In this document: positions 38,139-49,635 of the stretch, piece by piece
Numbering within the stretch: the stretch's first letter is position 1
Layout: every line of letters starts with the position of its first letter
Assembly: GCF_006386545.1 (NCBI RefSeq)
Contig: NZ_SWAR01000030.1
Coordinates: 1 to 64,000 of the forward strand
Reading direction: 5' to 3'
DNA length: 64,000 nucleotides
From: Methylibium rhizosphaerae
GTDB lineage: Bacteria > Pseudomonadota > Gammaproteobacteria > Burkholderiales > Burkholderiaceae_C
Program-made: the position numbers and the translations under genes
Notes under the pieces: generated by a model
What the model was told of the DNA's origin: nothing
Database searches by the model: none
What the model saw: the letters and a program-made list of their open reading frames with translations, nothing else

Positions 38139-39971
38139 TCAGCGCCGCGCCATGGCCGCTTGCTGGCGTGCGGCATCGACATCGACGTAGTGCCACCAGC
38201 CCAACCAGTAGGGCGGGCGCCGATAGCCGCTCACCCAGGGATGCGCGAGATCCGTGTGGAACCGGTGCACGCCGATGCGATAGGGCGCGTATGCCACCAG
38301 CAGCTTGGTCGCTTCGTCGAACAGCGCCTGCCGCTCAGGCCCGTCGGGCATGCCGATCATGCGCTCGTACAGAGCGTCGAAGGCCGGCAGCCGGATGCGC
38401 GCCAGGTTCGACTTGCCGGTCGAGGGCCCGTAGGCGCGCTCCATCGCCCCCAGCCCGTCCGGGGACGCGGCAGACGAGGCCACGCGCCACAGCATGAATT
38501 TGCCGGCCCGCACAGCTTTCAGGTTCTCGGGCCATTGCGCCGTCTTGAACGCCAGCCGCAGGCCCAGCGCATCCATGTTCTTCTTCCACAGCTCGTCGAG
38601 CTTGCGTGTCACCTGATCGCTTTGGGTGGCCATTTCCAGCACCAGCGGCGAGCCGTCGGGCAGCTCGCGCCAGCCGTCACCGTCGCGATCGATGTAGCCG
38701 TACATGTCGAGCAATGCCTTCGCGCGCGCCACGTCGTAGTCGGCCGCGCCCGTGCGCACGTCATCCCGGTAGCCGAAGGTCATCGGCACGACGATGGACT
38801 GCGCCGGCACCGCCTCGCCGTGACGCACGAGGTCGATTTCCCGCTGCACGTCGAGCCCGAGGTTGATGGCGCGCCGCAGCGCCACCTTCTCCGGCGTGTA
38901 GCCGCCCACCACCGGATGCTCCACGTTGAACACCGCGAGCGTGATGTCGGGCGACAGGATGCGGTACTTCTGGATGCCGCGCCTGGCCAGGTTGGGGGCC
39001 AGCTTGCCGCCGGGAATGGCCTGCCCAGCGTAGTCGTTGGGCAGGCGTTCGAGCAGGTCCTGCTCCTCGTTGAGGAAGGACAGCCACAAGGGTTGCCGCT
39101 CCTCGATGATGGCAACCTCCACGCGGTCGACCATCGGCAGGCGCCGGCCCTTGAAGCGCGCCAGCAGTGCCTGGCCCTCGGCATCGTCGGGGTTCGGCTC
39201 GGCGTCGTAGGTGACTTCGCGGAAGCGCGGGTTGCGCTCCAGCACGATCAGGGAGCTGCGGCGCCAATCCTTCAGCACGAAGGGCCCGGTGCCCACCGGG
39301 TGCTCCATGATCTTGTCGCCGTAGGCTTCGACCACCTCGCGCGCGACGGCACCCCAGATGTCGGGATTGGCCAGCGCGGTGACGAAACGCGGTCGCGGCT
39401 CGCGCAACTTGAACTGCAGCGTGTAGCGGTCGAGCGCCTTCAGCCCTTCGACCTCGCGCTCGTAATCGAAGGGCTTCTTGGTCCGCTCGGCCTCCTGCTT
39501 GAGCTCACGCAGGCCGATGATGCCCTGCTCGTCGAAGCTGCTGACGCCGGGCGACTTGACCGCCGGGTCGTACAGCCGCTTGAACGAATAGACATAGTCC
39601 TGTGCGGTGAGCTCGCGCGGCTTCCCCTTGAAGGCGGGGTCGTCGGCGAAGTAGATGCCCGGTTTCAGCCGCACGACGAAGGTGCGGTGGTTGTCGCTCA
39701 TCTGCGGCATGGCCGCGGCGGTGGCCGGCTTGATCTTGTAGGGCCGCGCCAGGTGGTCGTACTGGTACGGCGCCTCGAAGATGTGCGCGGTGACGATGCG
39801 CGAATAGATGTCGGCAATCTGCGCCGGGTCGAAGCCGGTTTCCGCCTTCTCAAAGGCGTAGCGCAGCACCTTGGTGGGCGCGGTCCGGTCTTGTGCGAAG
39901 GCGGCCGGCATGCAGACGGACAACGCAGTGACCAGCGTCAGCGCGACGCCGCGGAACAGCAAGGCTTTCAT
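38139..39971 (-). CDS. ABC transporter solute-binding protein, family 5 (paralogue A)
   Basis: A 610-residue periplasmic binding protein of the SBP_bac_5 (oligopeptide/dipeptide/nickel) family, with signal peptide MKALLFRGVALTLVTALSVC and cleavage after AFA. It opens with the shared block VLRYAFEKAETGFDPAQIAD, then PGIYFADDPAFKGKPREL and the HPVGTGPF motif of the family. It is larger than typical DppA/OppA (about 530). It is the last of four tandem paralogues, and its ATG overlaps the stop of paralogue B. The mature C-terminal half differs from the others (QSDQVTRKLDELWKKNMDALG), where ligand contacts are expected. Ligand unknown. Confidence 0.92.
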   Translation of the reverse strand: MKALLFRGVALTLVTALSVCMPAAFAQDRTAPTKVLRYAFEKAETGFDPAQIADIYSRIVTAHIFEAPYQYDHLARPYKIKPATAAAMPQMSDNHRTFVVRLKPGIYFADDPAFKGKPRELTAQDYVYSFKRLYDPAVKSPGVSSFDEQGIIGLRELKQEAERTKKPFDYEREVEGLKALDRYTLQFKLREPRPRFVTALANPDIWGAVAREVVEAYGDKIMEHPVGTGPFVLKDWRRSSLIVLERNPRFREVTYDAEPNPDDAEGQALLARFKGRRLPMVDRVEVAIIEERQPLWLSFLNEEQDLLERLPNDYAGQAIPGGKLAPNLARRGIQKYRILSPDITLAVFNVEHPVVGGYTPEKVALRRAINLGLDVQREIDLVRHGEAVPAQSIVVPMTFGYRDDVRTGAADYDVARAKALLDMYGYIDRDGDGWRELPDGSPLVLEMATQSDQVTRKLDELWKKNMDALGLRLAFKTAQWPENLKAVRAGKFMLWRVASSAASPDGLGAMERAYGPSTGKSNLARIRLPAFDALYERMIGMPDGPERQALFDEATKLLVAYAPYRIGVHRFHTDLAHPWVSGYRRPPYWLGWWHYVDVDAARQQAAMARR

Positions 39972-41770
39972 TGCAGGATCTTGTCGCGCAGTTCGGTGTC
40001 GACATCCACGTACTGCCAGAACTCGGTCCAGAACAGCGGCCGCCGGTAGCCGGTCAGCCACGGTTGCGACAGATCGGTAAGCACGCGGTGCACGTGGTAC
40101 TTGTAGGGCAGGTAGGCCGCCACGAGCTTGTTCGCTTCGGCGAACAGCACCTGGCGTTCGGGTCCGTCCGGCAGCGCCTTCATCTTCTCGTAGAGGCGGT
40201 CGAAGGCCTCGAGCCTGAATCTGGACAGGTTCTGCCCGCCAGTCGCCGGTCCGTAGCTCGCCTCCAGCGCCAGCTGGCCGTCAGGCGACGACGCAGACAG
40301 CCCGACGGTCCAGGTCATGTACTTGCCTGCCCGGGCCGCCTTCAGCAACTCGGGCCACTGACCGAAGCGGATGGTCAGCCGCAGGCCGAGCGCGTCGAAG
40401 GCCTTCTTGCGCACCTCGTTGAGCTGGCGGTAGACCTGATCGGTAGGGCTCATCAGCTCCACCGTCAATGGCGCTCCGTCGGGCAGTTCGCGCCAGCCGT
40501 CGCCGTCGCGGTCCACATAGCCGTACATGTCGAGCAGCGCACGGGCCTTGGCCAGGTCGTATTCGCTGTTCTCGCTGCGGTACTCGGGGTCGTAGCCATA
40601 GGTGTGCGGTGGCACGGGGCCCTGCGCCAGCACCGCCTGCCCACGGCGCACAAGGCGGATCTCGCGGTCCGTGTCGTAGCCGAGGCCGATGGCGCGCCGC
40701 AGCGCCACCTTCTCGGGTGTGTAGCCGCCGACCACCGGATCGTCCATGTTGAAGAGGGTCATCGTGGAGTCGGGTGCGACACCGCGGACCATCGTGATGC
40801 CCTGCTTTGCAAGGTTGGGGGCAAGCTTGCCGTTGGGCACCGCGATACCGGAAAACTCCAGCGGCACGCGGTCCAGGAAATCATGCTGCCGGTCGAGGAA
40901 AGCCAGCCAGCGCGGCTGGCTTTCCTCGATGATGCTGATCTCCACCCGATCCACCATCGGCAGCCTCCGGCCCTTGAACTTCGCCGCCAGAGCCTGACCG
41001 TCGACGTCGTCGGCATTCGGCTCGGCGTCGTAGCGGTGCTCCCGGTAGCCCGGATTGCGCTCCAGCGCGATGAACGAGCTGCGCCGCCATTGCTTCAGCA
41101 CGAACGGCCCGGTGCCGACGGGGTGCTCCATGATGTTCTCGCCATAGAACTCGACCGCCTCGCGGGCCACTGCACCGTAGATATCGCTGGCCGCCAGCAC
41201 GTAGATGAAGCGAGGGCGTGGCCCGCTGAGCTTGAACTGCACCGTGTAGCGGTCCAGCGCGCGAACGCCCTCGATTTCGCGGTCGTAGTCGAATGGCCTG
41301 TTGCCCTTGAGCGCCTGCTGACGCAGCTCTTCGAGGCCGACGAGACCCTCCTCCTTCATCGTCGAGTACCACGGACTCTTCACTGCCGGGTCGAAAAGGC
41401 GCTTGAACGAGTACACGTAGTCGGCCGCCACCAGCTCGCGACGCCTGCCCTTGAAGGCAGGGTCGTCAGCGAAGTAGATGCCCGGCTGGATGCGCACGGT
41501 CCAGATGCGGTGGTCGGCCGACACTTCGGGCATGCCGGCTGCCGTGCGCAGCTTCAGCTTGAATGGCCGCGCCAGGTGGTCGTAGGTGTAAGGGCTCTCG
41601 AAGATGTGCGGCGTGACGATGCGCGAGTACAGGTCGCTGATGCGCGCCGGGTCGAAGCCGGTCTCCGCAGTGAGAAACGCATAGCGCAGCACCTTCGGCG
41701 GCTGTGCCGCCGCCGCCATGAAGGCACCGGCCGCCAGCGCGGCGATCAGCAGATGCGAAAGGCGTTTCAT
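39968..41770 (-). CDS. ABC transporter solute-binding protein, family 5 (paralogue B)
   Basis: A 600-residue paralogue. The signal peptide is MKRLSHLLIAALAAGAFMAAAA. The shared blocks are VLRYAFLTAETGFDPARISD, PGIYFADDPAFKGRRREL, MEHPVGTGPFVLKQWRRSS and KGRRLPMVDRVEISIIEESQ. Its start overlaps the stop of paralogue C (ATGA), and its stop overlaps the start of paralogue A. No frameshift or missing segment is visible, so it should be functional. Ligand unknown. Confidence 0.92.
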   Translation of the reverse strand: MKRLSHLLIAALAAGAFMAAAAQPPKVLRYAFLTAETGFDPARISDLYSRIVTPHIFESPYTYDHLARPFKLKLRTAAGMPEVSADHRIWTVRIQPGIYFADDPAFKGRRRELVAADYVYSFKRLFDPAVKSPWYSTMKEEGLVGLEELRQQALKGNRPFDYDREIEGVRALDRYTVQFKLSGPRPRFIYVLAASDIYGAVAREAVEFYGENIMEHPVGTGPFVLKQWRRSSFIALERNPGYREHRYDAEPNADDVDGQALAAKFKGRRLPMVDRVEISIIEESQPRWLAFLDRQHDFLDRVPLEFSGIAVPNGKLAPNLAKQGITMVRGVAPDSTMTLFNMDDPVVGGYTPEKVALRRAIGLGYDTDREIRLVRRGQAVLAQGPVPPHTYGYDPEYRSENSEYDLAKARALLDMYGYVDRDGDGWRELPDGAPLTVELMSPTDQVYRQLNEVRKKAFDALGLRLTIRFGQWPELLKAARAGKYMTWTVGLSASSPDGQLALEASYGPATGGQNLSRFRLEAFDRLYEKMKALPDGPERQVLFAEANKLVAAYLPYKYHVHRVLTDLSQPWLTGYRRPLFWTEFWQYVDVDTELRDKILQ

Positions 41771-43602
41771 CGTTCGTGGAGTCTCTTCAGGTCGATGTCG
41801 ACGAACTGCCAGAAGGTGGACGTGAACACCGGCCGACGGTAGCCGATCAGCCACGGCTGCGACAGGTCGTTGACCATGCGGTGCACGGTGTAGCGGTAGG
41901 GTGCATAGGCCAGGATCAGGTTGCGCGCCTGCCCCATCACTTCCAGGCGCTGAGGGCCGTTGGGCAGCTGCAGCGCACGCTCATACAGGCGATCGAACTC
42001 CGGCATGCGAAAACGCGCGTAGTTCTGGCCGCCCGCGGCCGGTCCGTAGGCGCGCACCAGGAAGTCGGCCCCATCGGGAAGCGATGCGCTGACACCCAGT
42101 TGCCACATCTGCAGCTTGCCGGCACGCGCCGACTTCAGCTGCTCGGGCCACTTGGCCACCTTGAACTGCAGCCGCAGGCCGACCGCGTCCATGTTCTTCT
42201 TCCACAGCTCGTCGAACTGACGCGACAGCAGGTCCGGCGTGGTTGCGTATTCGAGCGTCAACGGCCGGCCGTCCGGGAGCTCGCGGAAGCCGTCGCCATC
42301 GCGGTCCACATAGCCGTACAGGTCCAGCAGGGCTTTGGCCCGCGCGACGTCGTATTCGCTGTTGAGCGATCTGAAGTCGTCGAGGTAGCCGTAGGAGTGC
42401 GGCACGAACGGGCCTTGCGCAGGAATCGCCTGGCCGCGCCGGATCAGGCGAATCTCGCGATCGACATCGGTGGCCAGGTTGATGGCGCGCCGCAGCGCCA
42501 CCTTGTCGGGCGAGTAGCCGCCCAACACCGGATCTTCCATGTTGAAGTAGGAGAGCACGACGTCGGCATTCAACTGGCGGTTCAGCTTGATTCCGCGCTT
42601 GGCGAGGTTGGGCGCAAGCTTGCCGTTGGGCACGGCGATGCCGGCGAATTCGAGCGGCAGCCCCCACAGGAGGTCCATCGACTCCTGCAGGAAGGCCAGC
42701 CAGCGTGGCTGGCTCTCCTCGATGATGCTGATCTCGACCCGGTCGATCATGGGCAGGCGCCGGCCCTTGAACCGCGCCAGCAGCGCCTGGCCTTCGGCAT
42801 CGGCAGCGGCGGGCTCGGCATCGTAGTAGACCTCGCGGTATCCGGGGTTGCGCTCGAAGGCCATGAAGGAGCTGCGCCGCCACTGCTTCAGCACGAACGG
42901 CCCCGTGCCCACCGGGTGCTCCATGATCTTGTCGCCGTAGAACTCCACGACCTCACGCGCCACCGCGCCCAGCAGGTCGCCCTGCGCCAGCACCTCATGC
43001 AGACGCGGGCGCGGCTCCTGCATCCGGATCTGCAGCGTGTAGCGGTCCAGCAGCTTGATTCCCTCGATCTCGCGGTCGTAGTCGAAGGGTTTGTTGTGCC
43101 TGAGACTTTCCTGGCGCAACTCGTCCAGGCCCAGCACGCCCTGGTCCTTCATGTTCGAGTACATCGGACTCTTGATCGCCGGATCGAAGAAGCGCTTGAG
43201 CGAGTAGGCGTAGTCGGCCGCCACCAGCTCACGCCTGCGGCCCTTGAAGGCGGGATCGTCGGCGAAGTAGATGCCCGGCTTCAGACGCACCGTCCACACC
43301 TTGAAGTCCGGCGACACCTCCGGCATCGCCCGAGCGGTCAACGGCCGGATCTTGTAGGGCCGCGCCAGCGGGTCGTACTCGAACAGCGCCTCGAAGATGT
43401 GCGGCGTGACGACACGCGAATACAGGTCGGAGATCTGCGCCGGGTCGAATCCGGTTTCGGCAATGAGGAAGGCGTAGCGCAGCACCTTCTGCTCGGAGGC
43501 GTGGCCGTGCAGCGCGGTGAGCGCGAGCAGCAGGCCGCCCAGCGCGTTCCACAGATGTCTCATGTACCTCGATGCGCCGTGGTCGCTGCAGGTCGGGCTC
43601 AT
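41767..43602 (-). CDS. ABC transporter solute-binding protein, family 5 (paralogue C)
   Basis: About 611 residues from the ATG at 43602, which overlaps the stop of paralogue D (ATGA) like the other junctions. An alternative ATG at 43563 (MRHLWNALGGLLLALTALHG) gives a shorter, cleaner signal peptide and is also possible. The same blocks are present: VLRYAFLIAETGFDPAQISD, PGIYFADDPAFKGRRREL, MEHPVGTGPFVLKQWRRSS. Intact reading frame. Ligand unknown. Confidence 0.92.
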   Translation of the reverse strand: MSPTCSDHGASRYMRHLWNALGGLLLALTALHGHASEQKVLRYAFLIAETGFDPAQISDLYSRVVTPHIFEALFEYDPLARPYKIRPLTARAMPEVSPDFKVWTVRLKPGIYFADDPAFKGRRRELVAADYAYSLKRFFDPAIKSPMYSNMKDQGVLGLDELRQESLRHNKPFDYDREIEGIKLLDRYTLQIRMQEPRPRLHEVLAQGDLLGAVAREVVEFYGDKIMEHPVGTGPFVLKQWRRSSFMAFERNPGYREVYYDAEPAAADAEGQALLARFKGRRLPMIDRVEISIIEESQPRWLAFLQESMDLLWGLPLEFAGIAVPNGKLAPNLAKRGIKLNRQLNADVVLSYFNMEDPVLGGYSPDKVALRRAINLATDVDREIRLIRRGQAIPAQGPFVPHSYGYLDDFRSLNSEYDVARAKALLDLYGYVDRDGDGFRELPDGRPLTLEYATTPDLLSRQFDELWKKNMDAVGLRLQFKVAKWPEQLKSARAGKLQMWQLGVSASLPDGADFLVRAYGPAAGGQNYARFRMPEFDRLYERALQLPNGPQRLEVMGQARNLILAYAPYRYTVHRMVNDLSQPWLIGYRRPVFTSTFWQFVDIDLKRLHER

Positions 43603-45476
43603 CTCGCCAACTTCTTCTGCAGCTCGAGGTCGACGTCGAAGTACCGCCACCCTTCACGCAGAAACACGTTGCGGTGGTAACCGATGAGCCACGGGTGGGC
43701 CAGGTCGGTCCAGATGCGGTGCACGTGCAGCTTGATGGGCATGTAGGCCACGATCAGGCGGCGCGCCTCGTCCACGGCGGCCATGCGCTCGGGGCCGTCG
43801 GGCAGGACCTTCTGTGTGTTGTAGGCCCTGTCGAAGGCAGGCAGGCTGAAGCGCGCCTTGTTGGCCTGGCCCTTGGCCGGGCCGTAGCCCAGCGCCAGGA
43901 AGGTGTCGCCGTCGGGTGCGCCCGCACTCCAGGCCACGCCCCACATCATCAGCTTGCCGGCATTGGCGGCCTTCAGGTTCTCCGGCCACTTGGCGGTCTT
44001 GAAGACGATGCGGATGCCGATGGCATCCATGTTCTTCTTCCACTGCTCGATGAGCTGGCGCGACTGCTGGTCGGGCTGCGTCGCGTACTCGAGCACGAGC
44101 GGCTGGCCGCCGGGCTGGTCGCGCCAGCCGTCGCCGTCGCGGTCGGTGTAGCCGTACATGTCGAGCAGGGCCTTCGCTTTCGCCGGGTCGTACTCGCTCA
44201 TCTCGCTCTTGAAGCCGGCCTCGTAGCCCCAGGTACCCGGGGAGATCGGCCCCTGCGCCGGGATCGCCTGGCCGCGGCGCACCAGCCGGATCTCCTTGTC
44301 GAGGTCGACCGCCAGGCTGATGGCGCGGCGCAGCGCCACCTTGTCGGGCGTGTAGCCGCCCACCAGCGGGTCTTCCATGTTGAAGTAGCTCATCGCCACG
44401 TCGGCGCGCGGGTAGCGCACCATCACGATGTCCCGCTTCTTCAGGTTGGGCGCCAGCTGGTTGTTGGGCAAGGCGATGTTGGCGTAGTCGGTGGGCACCT
44501 CTTCGATGTAGTCGTGCTCGCCGTTCATGAAGGCGAGCCAGCGCGGCTGGTTCTCCTCGACGATGCTGACCTCGATGCGGTCGATGAGCGGCAGCTGCTT
44601 GCCGGTGAGCGCCGCGACGGCAGCCTGGGCCTGCGCATCGCCGGCCGGCGCTTCTTCCTGGTACCGCTCCGCGCGAAAGTTCGGGTTCTTCTCAAGCACG
44701 ATGCGCGAAGCCCTGCGCCAGTAAGCAAGCCGATAGGGGCCGGTGCCCACCGGGTGCTCCATGATGCGGTCGCCGTAGAACTCCACCACCTCGCGCGCCA
44801 CCGCGCCGAACACCGAGCCGTCGGCCAGCTGCAGCAGCAGGCGCGGCTGCGGGTCCACGGTGCGGATCTGGTAGGTGTAGCGGTCGAGTACGCGCAGGCC
44901 TTCGACCTCGCGGTCGTAGTCGAACGGCTTCTTGGCCGCCAGCACTTCCTTGCGGTACTCGGACAGCCCGGCGAGCTTCGCGTTCTCGAGGATGTAGAGG
45001 TTGGGGCTCTTGGTCCTGGGGTCGTAGTGGCGCTTGATCGCGTACACGTAGTCGGCCGCCACCAGTTCGCGCTTCACGCCCTTGAAGGCCGGGTCGTCGG
45101 CGAAGTAGATGCCCGGCTTCACCCGGAACGTGAAGGTCCTGTAGTCAGGGCTGATCTCGGGCATGGCGACCAGCGTGTTGGGCCGCATGCGCACCGGGCG
45201 GGCCAGGAACTCGAACATCACCGGCGCATCGAAGATGTTCTCTGTGATCTTGCGTGAATACAGGTCCGAGATCTGCGCCGGATCGAACCCCGTTTCGGCG
45301 ATGCGGTACGACACCCGCAGCACCTTCCAGTGCGGGGGCGCCGGCGGTGCCGACGACGGAATGCCTTCGACGGCCGCGCCCTTTTCCGGGGCAGTGGCCC
45401 CTGCCGCACGGGGCAGCACCGACAACAGCGCCAAACACAGGGCGAACACGCCGCACGGGCCGCGTCGCATCTTCAT
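43599..45476 (-). CDS. ABC transporter solute-binding protein, family 5 (paralogue D)
   Basis: A 625-residue paralogue, first in the four-gene run. A signal peptide (about residues 1-26) is followed by a Pro/Ala-rich linker of about 20 residues (VEGIPSSAPPAPPH) absent from the others. The shared blocks are more diverged: VLRVSYRIAETGFDPAQISD and MEHPVGTGPYRLAYWRRASR. It has a good ribosome site (AAGGAG) before the ATG at 45476, so this is the translational entry of the operon. Confidence 0.92.
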   Translation of the reverse strand: MKMRRGPCGVFALCLALLSVLPRAAGATAPEKGAAVEGIPSSAPPAPPHWKVLRVSYRIAETGFDPAQISDLYSRKITENIFDAPVMFEFLARPVRMRPNTLVAMPEISPDYRTFTFRVKPGIYFADDPAFKGVKRELVAADYVYAIKRHYDPRTKSPNLYILENAKLAGLSEYRKEVLAAKKPFDYDREVEGLRVLDRYTYQIRTVDPQPRLLLQLADGSVFGAVAREVVEFYGDRIMEHPVGTGPYRLAYWRRASRIVLEKNPNFRAERYQEEAPAGDAQAQAAVAALTGKQLPLIDRIEVSIVEENQPRWLAFMNGEHDYIEEVPTDYANIALPNNQLAPNLKKRDIVMVRYPRADVAMSYFNMEDPLVGGYTPDKVALRRAISLAVDLDKEIRLVRRGQAIPAQGPISPGTWGYEAGFKSEMSEYDPAKAKALLDMYGYTDRDGDGWRDQPGGQPLVLEYATQPDQQSRQLIEQWKKNMDAIGIRIVFKTAKWPENLKAANAGKLMMWGVAWSAGAPDGDTFLALGYGPAKGQANKARFSLPAFDRAYNTQKVLPDGPERMAAVDEARRLIVAYMPIKLHVHRIWTDLAHPWLIGYHRNVFLREGWRYFDVDLELQKKLAR

Positions 45477-45762
45477 GCCATCTCCTTGTGGGACTTCCGG
45501 TGTGCGCCAGGCAGGGGTGGGCCGGCGCTCTCCGCGAAAGGCGCGAAGTCTAGAGCGAGCCGCTTGCCGCGCCCACCGTGGTCAACCCCAGCGCGTGTCT
45601 TTTGACGGCAACACGGCATGCGAGTTGCATGCCACCCGGGCAAATGCGGGTGAACCCGGGCCGGCAAAGCCCTAGACTCGCGCCTGTTTTGATTCGGCGT
45701 ACGCCCCGAATGCCACAAGCGGACGGGGCGTTTGGTTTTTTCAGCGGAGTACCCATCCCATC
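45477..45762. promoter_or_regulatory. Divergent control region of the solute-binding and permease operons
   Basis: 286 bases between paralogue D (minus) and the first permease (plus). It contains a perfect hairpin GGCATGC/GCATGCC with a 5-base loop, an inverted repeat of two CCCGGG units, and a hairpin followed by a T tract. Promoters for both operons must lie here, but no consensus pair can be fixed by eye. Confidence 0.5.
45702..45741 (+). terminator. Terminator-like hairpin in the permease leader (possible attenuator)
   Basis: CGCCCCG (45702-45708) and CGGGGCG (45724-45730) form a 7-base stem with a 15-base loop, followed at once by TTTGGTTTTTT (45731-45741). It ends 21 bases before the permease ATG at 45763, on the same strand, which is where an attenuator would sit. 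Confidence 0.5.
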
Positions 45763-46701
45763 ATGGCGGCCTACCTGATACGGCGCCTGTGGCAAATGAT
45801 CCCCACGCTTGCCGGGGTCGTGCTGCTGGTGTTCTTCCTCTTCAAGTACTTCGGCGGCGACCCGGCGGAAATCCTCGGCGGGCTCAACGCCTCGCCGGAA
45901 CAGATCGACGCCATCCGCGAGCAGCTGGGGCTCAACAAGCCGGTGCTCGAACAGCTGTGGATCTTCGTCAGGCAGATCGCCACCTTCGACTGGGGTCGCA
46001 GCTGGGCCACCAACGAGTCAGTGGCCAACCTGTTCGCCACCCGGCTGCCCGCCACCCTCACGGTGATGGTGCCCATCCTCCTCTTCGAAGTGCTGCTGGC
46101 GATCCCGTTCGCGATTGCCGTCGCCTACGTCCGCGGCAGCCTCACCGACCGCAGCATCATGGTGCTCACCACGGTGGCGCTGTCGATTTCCTTCCTGGTC
46201 TATGTGATCGTGGGCCAGTACGTGTTCGCTTTCCAGCTCGGCCTGTTCCCGGTGCAGGGCTGGACCGACAGCCTGTGGACCAACCTCACCCGCTACGCGC
46301 CGCTGCCGGTGCTGCTGGCGGTGCTGGTGAGCCTGGCGCCGCAGACCCGGCTGTACCGCAGCTTCTTCCTCGACGAGATCGGCCAGGACTACGTGCGCAC
46401 CGCGCGCGCCAAGGGCCTCAGCGAACGCACCATCCTGCTCAAGCACGTGCTGCGCAACGCGACCATTCCGATCCTCACCAACATCGGCGTGCAGCTCCCC
46501 GGCATCTTCGTCGGCTCGTTCCTGATCGAGGTGTTCTTCTCCATCCCGGGCCTCGGCCGCGAGGTGCTGCTGGCGGTGAACCGCAGCGACTACCCCGTCA
46601 TCCAGGCCGTCACCATCTACATCGCGGTGATCACCATGGTGATCAACCTGCTGGTAGACCTGGCCTACAAGGTCGTCGATCCACGGGTGGTTTTGAAATG
46701 A
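45763..46701 (+). CDS. ABC transporter permease, OppB/DppB type
   Basis: A 312-residue inner-membrane permease with about six helices. It begins MAAYLIRRLWQMIPTLAGVV, typical of the family. DEIGQDYVRTARAKGLSERTILLKH is the conserved EAA loop that contacts the ATPase. It pairs with the next gene's product to form the channel of a peptide/nickel-type importer that the four upstream binding proteins are likely to serve. Confidence 0.95.
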   Translation: MAAYLIRRLWQMIPTLAGVVLLVFFLFKYFGGDPAEILGGLNASPEQIDAIREQLGLNKPVLEQLWIFVRQIATFDWGRSWATNESVANLFATRLPATLTVMVPILLFEVLLAIPFAIAVAYVRGSLTDRSIMVLTTVALSISFLVYVIVGQYVFAFQLGLFPVQGWTDSLWTNLTRYAPLPVLLAVLVSLAPQTRLYRSFFLDEIGQDYVRTARAKGLSERTILLKHVLRNATIPILTNIGVQLPGIFVGSFLIEVFFSIPGLGREVLLAVNRSDYPVIQAVTIYIAVITMVINLLVDLAYKVVDPRVVLK

Positions 46702-46750
46702 CCCACCCCCGTAGCGCCTTCGGCGCTCCCCCTCAAGGGGGCGCCGCCAG
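46702..46750 (+). repeat. Intergenic repeat element, copy 2 (inside the operon)
   Basis: Consists of CCCACCCCCGTAGCGCCTTC, an AGCGCC-TTC-GGCGCT hairpin and a CCCCCTCAAGGGGG hairpin. It begins immediately after the first permease stop and lies between the two permease genes. Homologous to 12411-12458 (inverted) and 53349-53384. Confidence 0.65.
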
Positions 46751-46840
46751 CGGCCCGGCAAAGCCGGTTCCGCGGCGTCCGCTCGGTTGCGTTGCCGTTC
46801 GCGCATCGGGCGCGGCTCGCGGCTCCAGGGAAGAACTGAA

Positions 46841-47898
46841 ATGAGTGCTGTACTCGAAAATCCGGCGGCCGCAGCGACGGCCGTCCCCACCCGCTCCGAA
46901 GGCGTCTGGGCCGCCGCCGCGCGGCGCTTTCGCAACGACCGGGTCGGCATGGTGTCGCTGGTCATCGTGGCCCTGTTCCTGCTGCTGGTCATTGCTGCCG
47001 GGGTGGGCCTGGTGGCCCGCGACTGGCAGCAGGAGGTCGGCGTGCCCAACGCCCCACCCACCTTCATGGGCCCGGCGGCGTCCACCGAGTCGGCCGCGAT
47101 CGCCGCGCCCAAGGGGCCGAACGTCGATCTTTCCGCAGTGGACCCGCTGGCGCCGCGCTACAAGGAATGGGAAGAGCGCGCCAGGCAGTTCAAGACCACC
47201 GAACAGGTGCGCTCCGAAACGCTGCCCTTCGGCGGCGACCGGCTCGGCCGCGACGTGCTGGCCAAGGCCGTCAAGGGAGCCGAGATCTCGATCCTCGTAG
47301 GTGTGTCGGCGGCCTTGCTGGCCACGTTCATCGGCACGCTGCTGGGCGCCTTCGGCGGCTTCTTCGGCGGCAAGGTCGGCGACTTCCTGGAGTGGGTCTA
47401 CAACGTCTTCACCTCGATCCCGGGCATCCTGCTCATCTTCGCCTTCGCGGCGGTCACCGGCCGCGGCGTGGGCTCGGTGGTACTCATCCTCGGCCTCACC
47501 GGCTGGACCGGCATCTACCGGCTGGTGCGCGCCGAGTTCCTGAAGCATTCGGTGCGCGAGTACGTGCGCTCGGCCGAGGCCGTCGGCGCCTCCACCGTGT
47601 CGCGCATGTTCCGCCACATCCTGCCCAACGTGAGCCACGTGGTGCTGGTGCAGCTGTCCATCCACGTGGTGGGTTTCATCAAGGCCGAGGTCATCCTGTC
47701 GTACCTGGGGCTGGGGGTGAGCGTCGACCAGGTCAGCTGGGGCACGATGCTGGCCGAGGCACAGAGCGAGCTGATCCTGGGCCACTGGTGGCAGCTGGCC
47801 GCCGCCACGGCCTTCATGGCGGTGTTCGTGACCGCCTTCTCCCTCATGACCGACGCGCTGCGGGACGCGCTGGACCCCAAGCTTCGCGGAGCCGACTG

Positions 47899-47899
<1 letters not shown>
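46841..47899 (+). CDS. ABC transporter permease, OppC/DppC type
   Basis: A 352-residue permease with an unusual periplasmic insertion between the first and second helices (about residues 65-130, including PAASTESAAIAAPKGPNVDL), similar in position to the insertions of YejE-like permeases. The EAA loop is EYVRSAEAVGASTVSRMFRH. The ATG at 46841 is preceded by AGGGAAGAAC. The ATPase gene starts at the stop (TGATG overlap). Confidence 0.95.
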
Positions 47900-49617
<1,718 letters not shown>

Positions 49618-49635
49618 GCCGCGCGCCGGGCGGGT

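Noticed and set aside
38139-45476. Tandem binding-protein run as an assembly artefact or pseudogene array
   Set aside because: The four copies differ clearly along their lengths, have distinct signal peptides and intact frames, and join by precise ATGA overlaps, which suits real duplicated genes.
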